From Ascoidea asiatica (lineage: Eukaryota; Ascomycota; Saccharomycetes; Ascoideales; Ascoideaceae): a DNA stretch of 64,000 bases. The position numbers and the translations under genes were made by a program. The first letter of the stretch is position 1. The number at the start of each line of letters is the position of its first letter. A model generated the notes under the pieces. The model had not been told where the DNA came from. It was given only the letters and a program-made list of their open reading frames with translations, and searched no databases. Positions 22,906 through 34,994 of the stretch are shown piece by piece. Location: contig BCKQ01000006.1 of assembly GCA_001600695.1 (NCBI GenBank), positions 1,089,197 through 1,153,196 of the forward strand. Reading direction: 5' to 3'.

Positions 22906-23600
22906 TCAAATTGCAACGGGCCTTGTAGCCCCCCAAATATCTCTTTTTGAGTTATTATTACCGTTACTAGTGGTATTGGGATTAGAGCTAACATTATTAC
23001 TGCTATTATTACCCAAATTTATATAATTTAGACCTATACTCATATTTCCTAGATTTAACCCAGCATTATTACCTGATGTATTAGCATTACTGGATGTAGT
23101 ACTACCGCCAGTTAAATTAACAGTTAATCCTGTCATTGACTCATTCAACATGCTTAAATTCAAATTACTCCCACCATGATTATTACTGCTTCCTAAAAGA
23201 GACAACCCATTATTATTGTTAGGAGAAGTATACAAATTTGAATATGTTTGTAATAATGGGGAAGTAGAGCTTGTAGAGTTAGCCTTATTAGAATTTAGAA
23301 TTCCCATTCCCATATTACCAATTCCATAGCTATTATTTCCAAAACCATTGGCTTGAATGTTGTTATTGCTTCCAATATTCATATTTACCTCATTTGAAAA
23401 ACCAGAGTTATATTGATTCATGTTGGAAACTAATCTGTTTGACTGTAATTGCTGATTCTGAGTTTGCATGCCTTGAAGACTTACACTAGAACCTCCTATT
23501 CCAGTGAGAAAATTGTTGTTTTTTTGATTTAAGGTTACAACTGAGGATTGATGAGATAATTGAGGTTGACTTATAGATAAAGAAGAGTTATTGTTATTAC

Positions 23601-23643
<43 letters not shown>

Positions 23644-24102
23644 TAAAGAATTAATATGGAGATTACCATTGTTAAGTTGATTGAGGATTGTATTACTAGA
23701 GTTATCATGAATTCCAATTCCAAAGCCTTGATTAGAAGATAAAGTTCCTCCGTTGTTATTATTATTGTTGCTATTATTATTATTGTTGCTATTATTATTA
23801 TTGTTGTTATTATTAGTATTATTGTATCTAGAAATAATCTCGATTCCTGGCGTTGGAGGTTGAGAAATTTGCTGATAGGTACTCATTTGAGGATTTCTTT
23901 GAGCTTGAGGTTGTTGATGAATCAAAGGAATATTACGAATATCAGCATATGATCGTGTTCCTCTTGATAAAGCGGCTGAAGATAAATATGGACCAGTAGG
24001 GGTTGGAGCATTGATAAAAGAAAGTTGCGATCTTGATTGAGGTAAAGGCGAAATAATATTCGAACTTAAATTTTCATTATTTTGATTACCAACGCTGTTG
24101 AA

Positions 24103-24153
<51 letters not shown>

Positions 24154-26373
24154 GATATTATTGACATTATTGATATTATTGATATTATTAATATTCGAAT
24201 TATTATTATTCGAATTATTATTATTCACATTATTAGTATTATTCAATTCATAATTAAATGGCTGGGATTGATTATATCTTTGTTGGGCTAATAAACTATT
24301 GGCTGAGTTCGGGCTTTTATTGATATTCATATTATTAACCAAACCTAAAGAAGAATGTGATTGAGATCTAGTTAAAGAATTTAACTTATTATTTGAAGAA
24401 TTAATATTATCTAAATATTGATGACTTGAATTTTGAATATTTTGAAAAAATGGTTTTCTTTTAATTATTATTAAACCATTTTCATGTGATTCAATTAAAT
24501 TTAAAAAATTAGTTAATGTATATAAAATTTTTTTATGATTTTGTGAAATTGAAGAAGGATAAGCTAATTCTGTATAAAACTTTTTTGTATCATTTTTAAA
24601 TATAACTAATTGAGTATAGTATTCCAAAATTTCCGGATCATTAAAGTTTAAGATATTCGGAGGCATTTGTGTATTTGAGATGCAAGGAATTGAAGGATAG
24701 AATCTTTCTATTGCATTAGGGTTGGAATTAAGATTTAAATTAATATTAGAGTTGGAACTAGAACCAATAGAATTTTGATTTAATAAAAGATTATTTAGGT
24801 TTAATTTATTATTAATGATACTGTTATTGTTATTATTAGGAACAATATTAATATTGTTATTATTAATATTATTGTTATTATTAAGTCCATGGATCGTATT
24901 TGTCATATTATTTATATTATTCATGTTATTCATATTATTCATATTAGTTGTATTATTGATGTTATTAATGTTACTCATGTTATTTATATTACTCATACTA
25001 TTGATATTATTCATATTACCAGTAGGTACTGAACTTATAGAGAATAAACTAGTTAAAGAAGCAGTTGAAGTAGAACGATGTTGCTCTTCCAATTGACCTC
25101 TTTTTTCACGCTTTTCTCTTTCAATTCTTTCTCTTTCAGCTAACGGTAACATTTTTTTATATTCAACTCTTAATTTTCTACCACCGATTTCTCTACCATT
25201 TAAATTTTTAACAACAGAAGATGTTTCATCAGTTGAAGTAAAATTAGCAAAAGCTAAACCTCTAAATACCCCGTTATCAAAATGATAATTAAAAGCATAA
25301 GGTAAAGGTAATTTTAATTTTACCATTTCATCTAATAATTGCTCTCTTTTAATAGAAAATGGGATGTTTTTAATTACTATTGCAGTGGGGATTAAATCTT
25401 CTTCATCCTTTTGAGAAACATTAGTATTGTTAATATTAGAATTTAGGTTAATGTTCGTGTTGTTATTAGAGTTTGAAGTATTATTTGAATTAATAATGTT
25501 ATTTGAAATATTATTTAAGTTTGAGTTAAGTTTATTATTGCTGTAATTAATACTGTTATTATTGAGAGAATTGATGTTTGTGAAATTATTTGAGTTATTA
25601 AGATTTATTTGAGAATTGGGTTGAGGATTAAATTGAGGATTGAATTGAGAATTAAATTGAGAGTTAAATTGAGAAATATTTTCTTTTTGTTTAATAATAA
25701 GATTTTCACTACTTGGAGACAAAGTTGTTGTTTGATTTTCAATAGTTGTTTGCGTAATTGAAGGAGTAATTGAGTGAGGCTTGCTTGAAGAAATAATATC
25801 AGAATTGGCATGACTTGAGATATTTGAAGATTTGATTATATTAGATTTATTATTACTATTATTGTTGTTTAGATCTACTAATTGGGATTGATTTGAAACT
25901 AAAGGAGTATTTGTTAAGGATGATTCATAACCCGAAACTGAAACTGAAGATAAAGAAGATAAAGAATTACGACGTTGACTAGATAAGATGTTATTTGACA
26001 TTGTGTTATTAATTTTATCAATTTTATCAATTTTATCAATTTTATCAATTTTATCAATTTTATCAATTTTATCAATTTTATCAATTTTATCTTTCTCACC
26101 GTTTTTATAAGCATTTTTTTCTTGATCTTCATCTGATGGATCATTATCTTTGAAAGCTAATGAGTGAGATTGAGAATTGACATCGGAATGAATATTCGAA
26201 GAGTTTGAAATATTTGAAGATAAAGGAGATATAATTGAAGATTGAATTGAAGAATCATTTAAAATCTCATTGGAATTTAAATAATTTTTATTAGAATCAG
26301 TCTGTTTTTGAAGTTGAGAATCAGTAGTTGATGACAGATTATCTTCAACTAAAATGGAACCGGACAATTCCAT
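22906..26373 (-). CDS. PIN4: RRM protein Pin4/Mdt1
   Basis: 1155 residues with one RRM at about 328-415: AIVIKNIPFSIKREQLL, LPLPYAFNYHFDNGVFRGLA, FANF, then RKLRVEYKKMLPLAERER and REKREKRGQLEEQHR. This block, including the charged helix after the RRM, is almost a copy of yeast Pin4 (YBL051C) and of S. pombe Cip1/Cip2. Pin4 is a Rad53-interacting, phosphorylated protein acting in G2/M progression and the DNA damage response, probably through mRNA. The protein is much longer than Pin4 of S. cerevisiae (668 aa) because of many Asn runs and a DKI tripeptide repeat near residues 93-120. It lies next to SAS3 on the same strand, as in S. cerevisiae. Confidence 0.93.
26008..26091. repeat. 9-bp tandem repeat in PIN4 (DKI tripeptide)
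   Basis: About nine nearly perfect copies of the plus-strand unit TTTTATCAA. On the minus strand they encode a run of Asp-Lys-Ile tripeptides. The 9-bp unit keeps the frame whatever the copy number. The copies are near identical, so the tract is probably variable. Confidence 0.93.
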
Positions 26374-27369
26374 AATTAAATTGTTAAAATGAAATTGAGA
26401 TTAATTAGTTATTTAGCAGATTTATTAACTAAGAAGAAATATTATTTTGATATAAAAATGTGTTATTCCATGAAATAATAAAAGGGATTTTTGAATAAGA
26501 CCTAAAGAAAAGAAGTGAAAAAAAATAAAAATAAAAATATAACACTTGATGAGAAAAAGGAGTAAGAGACTGCTCAGGATAATGAAATAAGCCGATAGTT
26601 AAATAACAGAAAATGAAACTATTCAGTGATTATACTTAATATCTAATGAACAATGTATTAATAATATCTTTATATTTATTTGAGATAATCAAATATTGCT
26701 TAAAAAAATAATTAGTAAAAGTCAGTGAAAAAAAGAATAATAACTGGAAAATAAGTTGAAAGCTAGAAGCAAAATTGAAGAAGCAGCGGTATGTGTGAAA
26801 CGTTACCAGTATGAAATAAGGACAGGTTTGGGAAGAGGCAAAAGAGAAGAAGAAGAGGAAGAAGGAGAAGAAGTAAAAGAAAAGAGAAGAAAGAAGAGCA
26901 GTGAATAAATAACGTTAACTGCTAGTAAAAAAAAAGAGAAGGTCTGCCATGGGTTTCAATACTGCACAAAGAGTACACAGAACACAGCAGAACAGGATCA
27001 AAAGCAAAAGCAAAACCAGAAGCAGAATCAGAGCATTGATCATCCACCGTCAGCATCGTTACCACTCCCAGGAATAAGTTTTGTTAGTATTATGTCAGCA
27101 ACAAATAACAAGTAGCAAGTAACGTTACTTGGTGTGTTATTTGTCCAACTCCGAGCCCGCTAGCATGGTTACCCTCTATTTGCTTTTCTCATCCTCAACT
27201 GGTCACGTTATGGTCAAGTTACCTAAGCTGTTGTCTTGGCTAGCTACTACAAATGTAACTTGAAATAAGTAGTACCGATACTTCGTTACTATTTTTATGC
27301 AAATAAATATGATTACTATTATGGTTATTATTGTTATTCCTATTACTACTATTTTTATAATTAGTATTA
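26374..27369. other. Intergenic region PIN4 / SED5
   Basis: PIN4 promoter side (both genes on the minus strand). A purine-rich tract (AGAAGAAG-type) spans about 26830-26905. A perfect GTAACGTTAC palindrome is at 27119-27128, with a related AACGTTAA near 26912. Short A/T microsatellites lie near the SED5 end. No coding frame is convincing. Confidence 0.55.
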
Positions 27370-28491
27370 TTAAGTTACAAGAACCCATAGAAGAAAAAAA
27401 ACAATCAAGACAAAAAATACTTTTAGAACCAACCATTTATTATTTGAAATATTAGTAAAATATTTTAAAAGCTCTCGGTGGGCCCCTTCAACATTCATTG
27501 AAATATCATCAACATTTTGATCAATTATCTGCAAAGATTCTCCTTGTTCTTGAATCATTGTTGATAATTGTTGATATAAATTTCCAACTTCGTTTATAGT
27601 AGATTCTATTACTTCAACAGCTCTATTTCTATCTTGTAAATAATCTCCATTTTGTTCCTCCATTAATAATAATGACTGAGTTTGTTCATTTATTGTTAAG
27701 AAATTACTATTATTATTGTTATTATTTCTGCTACTATCACCATTATTGTTATTGAAGTTATAATCTGACTCCAGATCATCTTTTGTACTTAAACTGCTTA
27801 AAAATGGGTTATCCGATGTACTAGGATTAACAAAATAGCCATTTTTTTCTTCTGGGGGTATTGATTTTTTCTGTATTCGAGATTGTGATTCAGATTTTGA
27901 TTGTGACTGTAATTGAGATTGAGATTGAGAAGGTATTAATAATTGATTTCTTTTTTTGCTCGATGATATTTCATTTTTTCGCCTAACTTCAAGAGCATTT
28001 TTAAATTCAAAACTTGCATCTGTAAATTTATCATTTAACAAATTCAAAACATTTTTAGAATATAAATTCATTTGATTATTATTACTATTACTATTATTCT
28101 TATAATTTTTACTTGCAACTTTCAATGAATTTGGATCTTTTCTATGATTTTGTAAATCTTTGATTTCTTTGCCAATTTTAAATATATCCTGTTTAATGAT
28201 ATATGTTAATTCAGCTACCTCAATTGGTCTATCATCAACAATACTTTTTCTTTTTGCCATTTCGGCTAATTTTCGAATCAATTCAGTTATATGTGCTATA
28301 TCATATGCGATACCACTTGCTCTACTAGAAAATTCACTCTTACTATAATTTCTACCAGTAACTTCATTATTATTACTATTGTCATTTATTTTGTTATGAT
28401 TGTTATTGCTTTGTTTATTGATTTTATTAAAATTATGAACACATTGTTGAAATTCTAATGTTCTATCCTGAATAGAAAATGCTGTTGCCAT
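27370..28491 (-). CDS. SED5: cis-Golgi syntaxin (Qa-SNARE) Sed5
   Basis: 373 residues with the architecture of Sed5/syntaxin-5. The N-terminal peptide SIQDRTLEFQQCV is diagnostic, since it binds the SM protein Sly1. It is followed by the Habc region (IAELI-type helices, here AHITELIRKLAEMAKRK and ELTYIIKQDIFKI). The SNARE helix lies at about 285-345 (EVIESTINEVGNLYQQLSTM ... IIDQNVDDISMNVEGAHREL), with the central-layer Gln in it. A single C-terminal membrane anchor ends the protein at residue 373. Sed5 drives ER-to-Golgi and intra-Golgi fusion. It is slightly longer than the S. cerevisiae protein (340 aa), owing to Asn- and Gln/Ser-rich linkers. The start MATAFSIQDR puts the Sly1-binding peptide at the N-terminus, as required. 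Confidence 0.95.
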   Translation of the reverse strand: MATAFSIQDRTLEFQQCVHNFNKINKQSNNNHNKINDNSNNNEVTGRNYSKSEFSSRASGIAYDIAHITELIRKLAEMAKRKSIVDDRPIEVAELTYIIKQDIFKIGKEIKDLQNHRKDPNSLKVASKNYKNNSNSNNNQMNLYSKNVLNLLNDKFTDASFEFKNALEVRRKNEISSSKKRNQLLIPSQSQSQLQSQSKSESQSRIQKKSIPPEEKNGYFVNPSTSDNPFLSSLSTKDDLESDYNFNNNNGDSSRNNNNNNSNFLTINEQTQSLLLMEEQNGDYLQDRNRAVEVIESTINEVGNLYQQLSTMIQEQGESLQIIDQNVDDISMNVEGAHRELLKYFTNISNNKWLVLKVFFVLIVFFLLWVLVT

Positions 28492-29179
28492 TTTTCTCTT
28501 TTGAATTTATAAAGATGTTTATATAAATACATATATCTGGTTCTATATCTTTACTATTTATATTTATCTATAATTATCTATTTCTATCGTATTTCTTTAA
28601 ATATATTGAAGCTCAATCTCTCTTTGATATATCTTTTCTTAATGATATTTCTGTTTAAGTTACATACACTAGTTGTTTTTAGTTTTGTATTTACCCTCAG
28701 CATCAACGGTAAACATAATAAATAAGTAAGAGTTACTACAGAAGTAGTCAATCTTGATACGTAATCGGTACCACCTCTTCGGTAGGTAACGTTAAAGAAC
28801 CCGTCCGTTTTTCTTCGTGAAAAATGTGTAGCGTTATGAGACAATCGCGGACCAGTTTTTAAAGATAAGAAATATATCGTTTAAACAGGGTATTAACGTG
28901 TTTTAAATAGGTAAATATTGTATTATATAAGAAACTTTTCCACAATAACAGGGGGTTGTTTTTTCCTTAACGGTACCCCTACTGTGAAATAAAATATGTT
29001 GCAACTGTCGAAAAGCTTCATTTTGTATATTTTTTTAACTTATTCTTATCCTTTGCTTGTTCAGCATTAATATTTTTATCTCCATTACTATTGAGGACAA
29101 GAATCCTTGAAATAATGATAATTAACCATAAATATCAAATTCAATAACTAATTCTGTTGTTTCTTCTTCCTCAAACTTA
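28492..29179. other. Divergent promoter region SED5 / PPQ1
   Basis: Holds a GTAACGTTAA element at 28786-28795 and GGTACC/TACC motifs nearby (28768-28790, 28970-28980). The rest is AT-rich. No gene or RNA is seen. Confidence 0.55.
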
Positions 29180-30817
29180 ATGGTTGCTAATTCCTCTTTG
29201 GACTCCAACGATGAGGATACTGATGTAAAAGACCCTCCGTCGGGGTATAATCGTACTACAAAAAATATTTATGCAGCTCAATTTGCTGCTAATCTTCATA
29301 ATAATGAAAACAATAATGATAATGATAATGATAATGGTGATGATGACGATAAATGCTCATCCTTAAGTTCCATCACAACAACAACTACAATTTCAAATAC
29401 AAATCAAAGTAATAATGATAATGATTACTTAGTATCCTCTTCAATTTCTACTTTATCAACTTCTCCAGTTATTGGTTCAAATAAAGTAAATCCAGATATT
29501 CTTTTTAGAAATCAAGCTTTAAATCAGACTAAATACTCTTCAAATACGCCAAATTATAATTCTGAAGCTGTTTTAAATTCTCAATTAAATAAACTTTCAA
29601 TATCTGCTCAACCCTCTGTAAAGGATAATGTTAAATATACTCTACATTCATCAAAGTCAGGTCATAATAAAGAAATTTCAAATGTTAATAATAACATCAT
29701 TAGAAATGATATACAAAAAATTACTTCTGTAAATAAAGTTCGTAATTCTTTCAACAAAAAATTCAAGACTTTACATCCTCATATTAATGATAATTCAAAA
29801 TACAATAAAAGAGTTTTATCAACGGAGATTGACATTGATTCAATTATTGAAAAATTAATTTCTATAGGTGCAAGAAAATCATATACTTCAAAATTTACTA
29901 TTGTAACTAAATCTGAGATCTCTTATATTATGAAACTATCTAAAGAAATTTTATTAAGTCAACCTATGCTTTTAGAACTTTCTGCTCCAGTCAAAGTTGT
30001 TGGTGATATTCATGGACAGTATAATGATTTACTAAGAATTTTTAAATTGTGTGGATTTCCTCCATATTCAAATTATTTATTATTAGGGGATTATGTTGAT
30101 AGAGGTAAACAATCTTTAGAAACTATATTACTATTATTATGCTATAAAATCAAATATCCCGAAAATTTCTTTTTGTTAAGAGGTAATCATGAATCTGCTA
30201 ATATTACTAAAATATATGGATTTTATGATGAATGCAAAAGAAGATTAAATGTTAAAAATTGGAAAAATTTTATTGACGTCTTTAATTGTTTGCCAGTTGC
30301 TGCAACTATAAATAATAAAATTTTCTGTGTTCATGGAGGTTTATCACCTTCATTGCATAAACTTAGTGATATTAAAAAATTAATAAGACCTACTGATATT
30401 CCAGAAGAAGGTTTATTAAGTGATTTATTATGGTCAGATCCAAATCCAAATTATTCTCTAAGAAATTCTTTATTATTTGGTTCTAAAAAAGATCAGAGTG
30501 CTGATTCTTCTAGTATTACGGATTGGAGCCCAAATGATAGAGGAATTTCTTTTTTTTTTTCTAAAAGAGCAGTTGATCTATTTTTAAAAAGATTTAATTT
30601 TGATATAATTATTCGAGGTCATATGGTTGTTGAAGATGGTTATGAATTCTTTCATAAAAAAAAATTGGTAACTGTATTTTCAGCACCCAACTACTGTGGA
30701 GAATTTCAAAATTGGGGTGCTGTAATGAATATAAATTCTAACTTGGTATGTGGGTTTGAGTTACTCAAAGGAAGTTTAAACTTTCATGGAAAGGGTAAGA
30801 AAAATAGAATTAAATAA
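29180..30817 (+). CDS. PPQ1: PP1-like Ser/Thr phosphatase Ppq1
   Basis: 545 residues: a Ser/Asn-rich N-terminal half (to ~205) and a PP1-type catalytic domain (~210-535). All metal-site motifs are present: GDIHGQ near 275, GDYVDRG near 303, RGNHE near 335, FCVHGG near 384, and [13 protein letters not shown] near 477, then SAPNYCGEF. The wordings [35 protein letters not shown] and [13 protein letters not shown] follow S. cerevisiae Ppq1 (549 aa) rather than Glc7. An extra ~20 residues sit between LWSDP and TDWSPNDRG. Ppq1 is linked to translation fidelity and mating signalling. Ppz1/2 are the nearest alternative; they are longer and have a different N-terminus. Confidence 0.87.
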   Translation: MVANSSLDSNDEDTDVKDPPSGYNRTTKNIYAAQFAANLHNNENNNDNDNDNGDDDDKCSSLSSITTTTTISNTNQSNNDNDYLVSSSISTLSTSPVIGSNKVNPDILFRNQALNQTKYSSNTPNYNSEAVLNSQLNKLSISAQPSVKDNVKYTLHSSKSGHNKEISNVNNNIIRNDIQKITSVNKVRNSFNKKFKTLHPHINDNSKYNKRVLSTEIDIDSIIEKLISIGARKSYTSKFTIVTKSEISYIMKLSKEILLSQPMLLELSAPVKVVGDIHGQYNDLLRIFKLCGFPPYSNYLLLGDYVDRGKQSLETILLLLCYKIKYPENFFLLRGNHESANITKIYGFYDECKRRLNVKNWKNFIDVFNCLPVAATINNKIFCVHGGLSPSLHKLSDIKKLIRPTDIPEEGLLSDLLWSDPNPNYSLRNSLLFGSKKDQSADSSSITDWSPNDRGISFFFSKRAVDLFLKRFNFDIIIRGHMVVEDGYEFFHKKKLVTVFSAPNYCGEFQNWGAVMNINSNLVCGFELLKGSLNFHGKGKKNRIK

Positions 30818-31587
30818 AAGTTTTTATAAAACATTCAAAAAATTGTGAACTCTATTTGAATTACTTAAATATATAAATGTATATTCTCTGTAGAATTTCA
30901 ATTAACCAAGCTAGTATTGCAGTAAGCAAGAGCATTTTCAATACGGAGCTTTCAAAATTTACTGTAGACAGAGCATGACCCTTTATAAACAGGACTATTA
31001 AGAAAAAGAAAGTTATATGCGCTGATTGTTAATCATTTTATTCTTTAATTAGAATTGTCTTCTAGAACAATACTTTATTTTATTTCTTTTCTTAAGTATG
31101 GGAAGTGAACTTTCACATACTAAATTTACAAATTTATTCTCCTATTTTCCACTAATATAAATAGGGCACTTACCTCCCATATTTTTTATATAATTTTTAT
31201 ATATTTTATATTTTAATTAACAATTGTTTATAATTTGAATTAGATATCTTCTTAGTAATAATTAGATATTTCGTTCGAACTACAATCAGAATTCAATTCA
31301 ACGGACGGCTGTGACGGCGGGCCTCAAACTTGAACAGTTCTCGTTAACACCGAATTTCCATAATATGTCACCCGTAAAAATTATTTGATTTGAGAAACCA
31401 CTGAACATAATGATAAAGTATCTGGGATGTTTTTTATCCAGCATACAATCTTAATTAAACTAATGACACACGTCGGTTATACAACGCTTGATGGTATTAT
31501 TTTCATCTTAGATGCAATTAAATTAGTAGAAAGATAAAGTGAAAACTGAATTTTCTTTGCCTTTCAATTCCAAAGAAAAAGCGTTAA
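30818..31587. other. Intergenic region PPQ1 / Zn2Cys6 gene
   Basis: Downstream of PPQ1 and upstream of the regulator, both on the plus strand. Its main content is the dispersed repeat at 31072-31289, listed separately. The remaining sequence up to 31588 has no recognisable element besides a short GC-richer patch near 31300-31345. Confidence 0.55.
31072..31289 (-). repeat. Dispersed repeat, copy A (218 bp)
   Basis: The reverse complement of this segment is nearly identical to 63657-63892. The copies differ by an 18-bp block present only in the other copy and a very few substitutions (for example one in the TATATAAAAATT run). It contains TATA-like tracts (ATATAAATAGGG), a GTTCGAAC palindrome at 31273-31280 and no open frame. 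Ends are sharp: homology begins at ACTTTATTTT and stops after CAATCAG. There are no TG..CA ends and I see no clear target duplication, so it cannot simply be called a solo LTR. Strand is given relative to copy B. Confidence 0.9.
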
Positions 31588-34500
31588 ATGGATTCACATA
31601 TACAACCAAATTTAGAATCCACTTTATATAAGAGAAAAAGAGTGGCAAGGGCTTGCGATTTTTGCAGAAAAAGGAAGATCAAATGTAATGGCGAAAATCC
31701 ATGTCTAAAGTGTATTTCTGAAGGTCTAATCTGTTCATACACAGGAAATTCACGATCCAAAAGAAAGTTAAACAGGTCTAATAAGCTTTGTACAAATGAT
31801 GTTCAAATCACTAAAGCTGATAACCCTAATATGAAACTCAATTCTAATTATATTTTGAATGATAACTCTGACCCAGATACTAATTCAGAAAATAATAATG
31901 TACTTAACCAAACTAGAAAAACCATTACGTTTGGCGATCTGCATGATAATATTGGATCAAATTCAATCAACAATGGTTATATAAATCATGAGTTAAATAA
32001 TCTTAAATCTACTATAAATAATTTAGAGAATAAAATTTCGAATATGGATTCTGTATTACAATTAATACTCAATAAATTAGCTGTTATTGATTCCAATTCT
32101 AAACAACCGAATCAAAATCCAATGGACTTAAATATAATTAATAATACAAATTTAAGTTTATCTTCCAATTTAGTTTCCAAAACTTTTGGCTCTTTAACTC
32201 AAAGCAATTCTACAACTTCTTGTCCAACTTTTGATCTAAATAATCCTAAATCCGGTATGACTTCAAGTTTTTCAATTTTCAGTCCGAGAGGTATAAAATG
32301 GATCAAATTTAGATTATCTAATGTTCAATCATCTGATTTATTAACTCCTTTGAAAAACGTTCACAAAAATATTCATTTTTTATTTAAATTTCAAGCTAAA
32401 AAGTATATTCAACCTATTCCTACTGAAAATTTAAAAAATTTACCAGAGAGAGAAATCATAACTTACCTTTTGAACTTTTTATTGACAACTCACATATCAA
32501 TGCAATTATTTGAAAAGGTTGAAATCAATCTTTTACTAAAGAATTACTATAATGATCCATATTCTTTAAGCTATTCAGACCATTTGTTTTTGAACTCTTC
32601 AATTGCAATAGGTGCCGCCTTTGCCAGAGATGCATTATTAATAGATCCAAAGATTAAAAAGGATTTATCAATTTTATTAAAAAGAAATGATCCTTCGGTT
32701 TTTTTGAAAAATTTAGAAGATGATCATCTTTTAAATTCTATTTTTTATTATAATAGGGTATCAATAGTTGGTGACGGTTTAAGATCAATTCAAGGTATTA
32801 TTTTATTAGTTGTTTATAACGAATTAAACTCATTACCGAGAATTTCTCAGATGCTTTTATCTGTCGCTGTTAGATTAGCGTTAGAGATGGGCTTAAATAG
32901 AAAAGAATCTTACTATGGGTTAAGTGAACTTGAAAAAAATTCTAAGGAAATAACATGGTATTTATGTTATCATTTTGATAGAGTCATTTCTTTCAGAACA
33001 GGTAATGCTCCTGTTATTAATCCGGTAGATATTGGTATTTTCCCTCAGACAGCGATTTATGAAAAAATATCTAAATTTTACAATATTCCTATTACTAGAA
33101 TTAGTAGTAAAACAATTGCATCCTTTACTCAAGATATGTTTGATTCAGGTTCTTCAGAAGATTTTAGGCTTTTCTTTTCATTTTTAATGGCTTTAAGCTC
33201 AAAAATTTCTGGTGATGAATATACTAAATTGTATTCTACAAATGCTTTAAGCAATAAAACTCAAAATGAAATTATTAATATTATTAGTAATATGCATGAG
33301 AAAACTGAAGAGTGGAGAAAAATGATTCCAGAAAGAATTAGGCCCGGCAACTATAATACAGATTTAGCTAATGTTTTTCAAGAGTTTTCCTCCTCTGGCA
33401 AAACCTCATATACTATTGAGCAATGCAAACTACAAATATTACTATTGCATTTCTCGTATTACTATCATCTCATGGGACTAAATAAGCTTGAAGTAACAGT
33501 GTCAGTTAGCTTCAACAATGGAGGTTTGAATGAAAATGAATTGTATAAAATAAGGAGCTACAAAAACTTTTTAAATGCAGCAAGGGAAATTTTAAAACTA
33601 TCGGTTTTGTTTCCAAAAAAGTTAATTCATTTCATTGCATTATGTGCTTGTTTTCCAATTGGAGCCCTAATAACTCTATTTACTTCTTTAATACATTACC
33701 CTCAGTTGGATACATCAAGGAATGATTTGAACTTAATGTTGTGTTCATATAGGCGATATCTAATGAATTTTCCTAAAAACAAAAGGTTTGAATCCATTAA
33801 GTTTCTAATGCGAATTTTAATAAACATTTCAATTGAAGCATTCAATAATAATTGCAAGGATAGTAAAGATTATTTTGTTCCTAATGATGAAATGAAAATT
33901 ATTTTAGAAGAATCTTATAACTCTATAAATGACGAAATAAATGCTGAAATCCAAAAGGATAGAACTGAGAAACATAAGTTCAATGAAATATCTAATGATT
34001 TTATTGGAGGTTCAAAGAATAAAAAATGTAAGAAACTAAAAGGTGTTCCAGCCAATAATGTTACATTGCAATTAAAATCCAGCCCAGAATTGAGTAAAAA
34101 TGGGATTCACTTCGAGAATTGTTGTTCTGACAGAGATTTTAAAAGTTGTAATACAAATAATGCTCCTACTGAAACTGATAAAACGGAATTACCAGAGTGC
34201 ATAACTTCAATAGAAATAGAAAAGGTTAATAAGTTATCAGATCCTAAAAGGTATGATGAGCAACCAAATACTGCGAAAATTAATAGTCTGCTATCGCCCT
34301 TTTATGAGAGCAATAAAGCCTCTGATTTACTTCCAATATCATTTTTCAAACCGAAATCCAGTGCAGAACTGAGTAATTACCTAAATAGTGTTGGAAATCT
34401 TTCTCAAAATCAAGCTGAACCACAGATATCTCAAAAACAAGATCAAATATATAGAGATAATAATAACAAAGACGATTTTGATAGTATAAATGATATATTA

Positions 34501-34749
34501 TCCATGTTTTCCAAAACTGGAAAATCATTTGAGCCAGAAGTGCTTAATAATTTTGAAAGCCAGGATGGCTCTATATTATACCAAAGTATGTTTGACGTTC
34601 CAGAATTTTTTGCTGGCGTCCCATATTTAGAAGATAATTTAACTAATGAAAGTAATTTCAAAACAGCAAATTATGAGAATAGCAATGGTAATTGGAGTTC
34701 TAAATCAACTTTTGATTACGGTAATATCAGAAATGTCAATAATCAGTGA
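31588..34749 (+). CDS. Zn2Cys6 fungal transcription regulator, unassigned
   Basis: 1053 residues. A Zn2Cys6 binuclear cluster lies at residues 23-50 (CDFCRKRKIKCNGENPC, then C...C), with basic residues on both sides. A likely coiled coil follows near 135-170 (NNLKSTINNLENKISNMDSV). The middle part fits the fungal-specific transcription factor domain (about 260-760), with GDGLRSIQGIILLVVYNELN and LALEMGLNRKE as its landmarks. The C-terminal third is Asn/Ser-rich and ends in an acidic and aromatic stretch (SMFDVPEFFAGVPYLEDN) that could activate transcription. Such proteins bind CGG-containing sites as dimers in the nucleus. I cannot assign a specific ortholog or target pathway. Confidence 0.85.
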   Translation: MDSHIQPNLESTLYKRKRVARACDFCRKRKIKCNGENPCLKCISEGLICSYTGNSRSKRKLNRSNKLCTNDVQITKADNPNMKLNSNYILNDNSDPDTNSENNNVLNQTRKTITFGDLHDNIGSNSINNGYINHELNNLKSTINNLENKISNMDSVLQLILNKLAVIDSNSKQPNQNPMDLNIINNTNLSLSSNLVSKTFGSLTQSNSTTSCPTFDLNNPKSGMTSSFSIFSPRGIKWIKFRLSNVQSSDLLTPLKNVHKNIHFLFKFQAKKYIQPIPTENLKNLPEREIITYLLNFLLTTHISMQLFEKVEINLLLKNYYNDPYSLSYSDHLFLNSSIAIGAAFARDALLIDPKIKKDLSILLKRNDPSVFLKNLEDDHLLNSIFYYNRVSIVGDGLRSIQGIILLVVYNELNSLPRISQMLLSVAVRLALEMGLNRKESYYGLSELEKNSKEITWYLCYHFDRVISFRTGNAPVINPVDIGIFPQTAIYEKISKFYNIPITRISSKTIASFTQDMFDSGSSEDFRLFFSFLMALSSKISGDEYTKLYSTNALSNKTQNEIINIISNMHEKTEEWRKMIPERIRPGNYNTDLANVFQEFSSSGKTSYTIEQCKLQILLLHFSYYYHLMGLNKLEVTVSVSFNNGGLNENELYKIRSYKNFLNAAREILKLSVLFPKKLIHFIALCACFPIGALITLFTSLIHYPQLDTSRNDLNLMLCSYRRYLMNFPKNKRFESIKFLMRILINISIEAFNNNCKDSKDYFVPNDEMKIILEESYNSINDEINAEIQKDRTEKHKFNEISNDFIGGSKNKKCKKLKGVPANNVTLQLKSSPELSKNGIHFENCCSDRDFKSCNTNNAPTETDKTELPECITSIEIEKVNKLSDPKRYDEQPNTAKINSLLSPFYESNKASDLLPISFFKPKSSAELSNYLNSVGNLSQNQAEPQISQKQDQIYRDNNNKDDFDSINDILSMFSKTGKSFEPEVLNNFESQDGSILYQSMFDVPEFFAGVPYLEDNLTNESNFKTANYENSNGNWSSKSTFDYGNIRNVNNQ

Positions 34750-34994
34750 TGTTAACAATATCAAATAACTTAATACTACAAGACTTGAATATGAATAACA
34801 AATAATACCGCACAAAAAAAACACATATAAGCATTAGAATTCAAATAAAGATAATATAATATCGAAGAACGTCTTTAATCAGAACACGAAATATTAATGT
34901 ATAATTACATCTTTTTTATCAGTAATCATTTCAAATTTATTGAATCTTTCTTAAAGTAATATAATAATAAATTTCTAAAATATAAAATAGAACT

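Noticed and set aside
27203-27436. Hydrophobic frame overlapping the SED5 3' end
   Set aside because: It overlaps the strongly supported SED5 membrane anchor in another frame and has no relatives.
31072-31289. Solo LTR interpretation of the dispersed repeat
   Set aside because: No TG...CA ends at the homology limits, no visible target duplication, no similarity to the copia LTR in this window.
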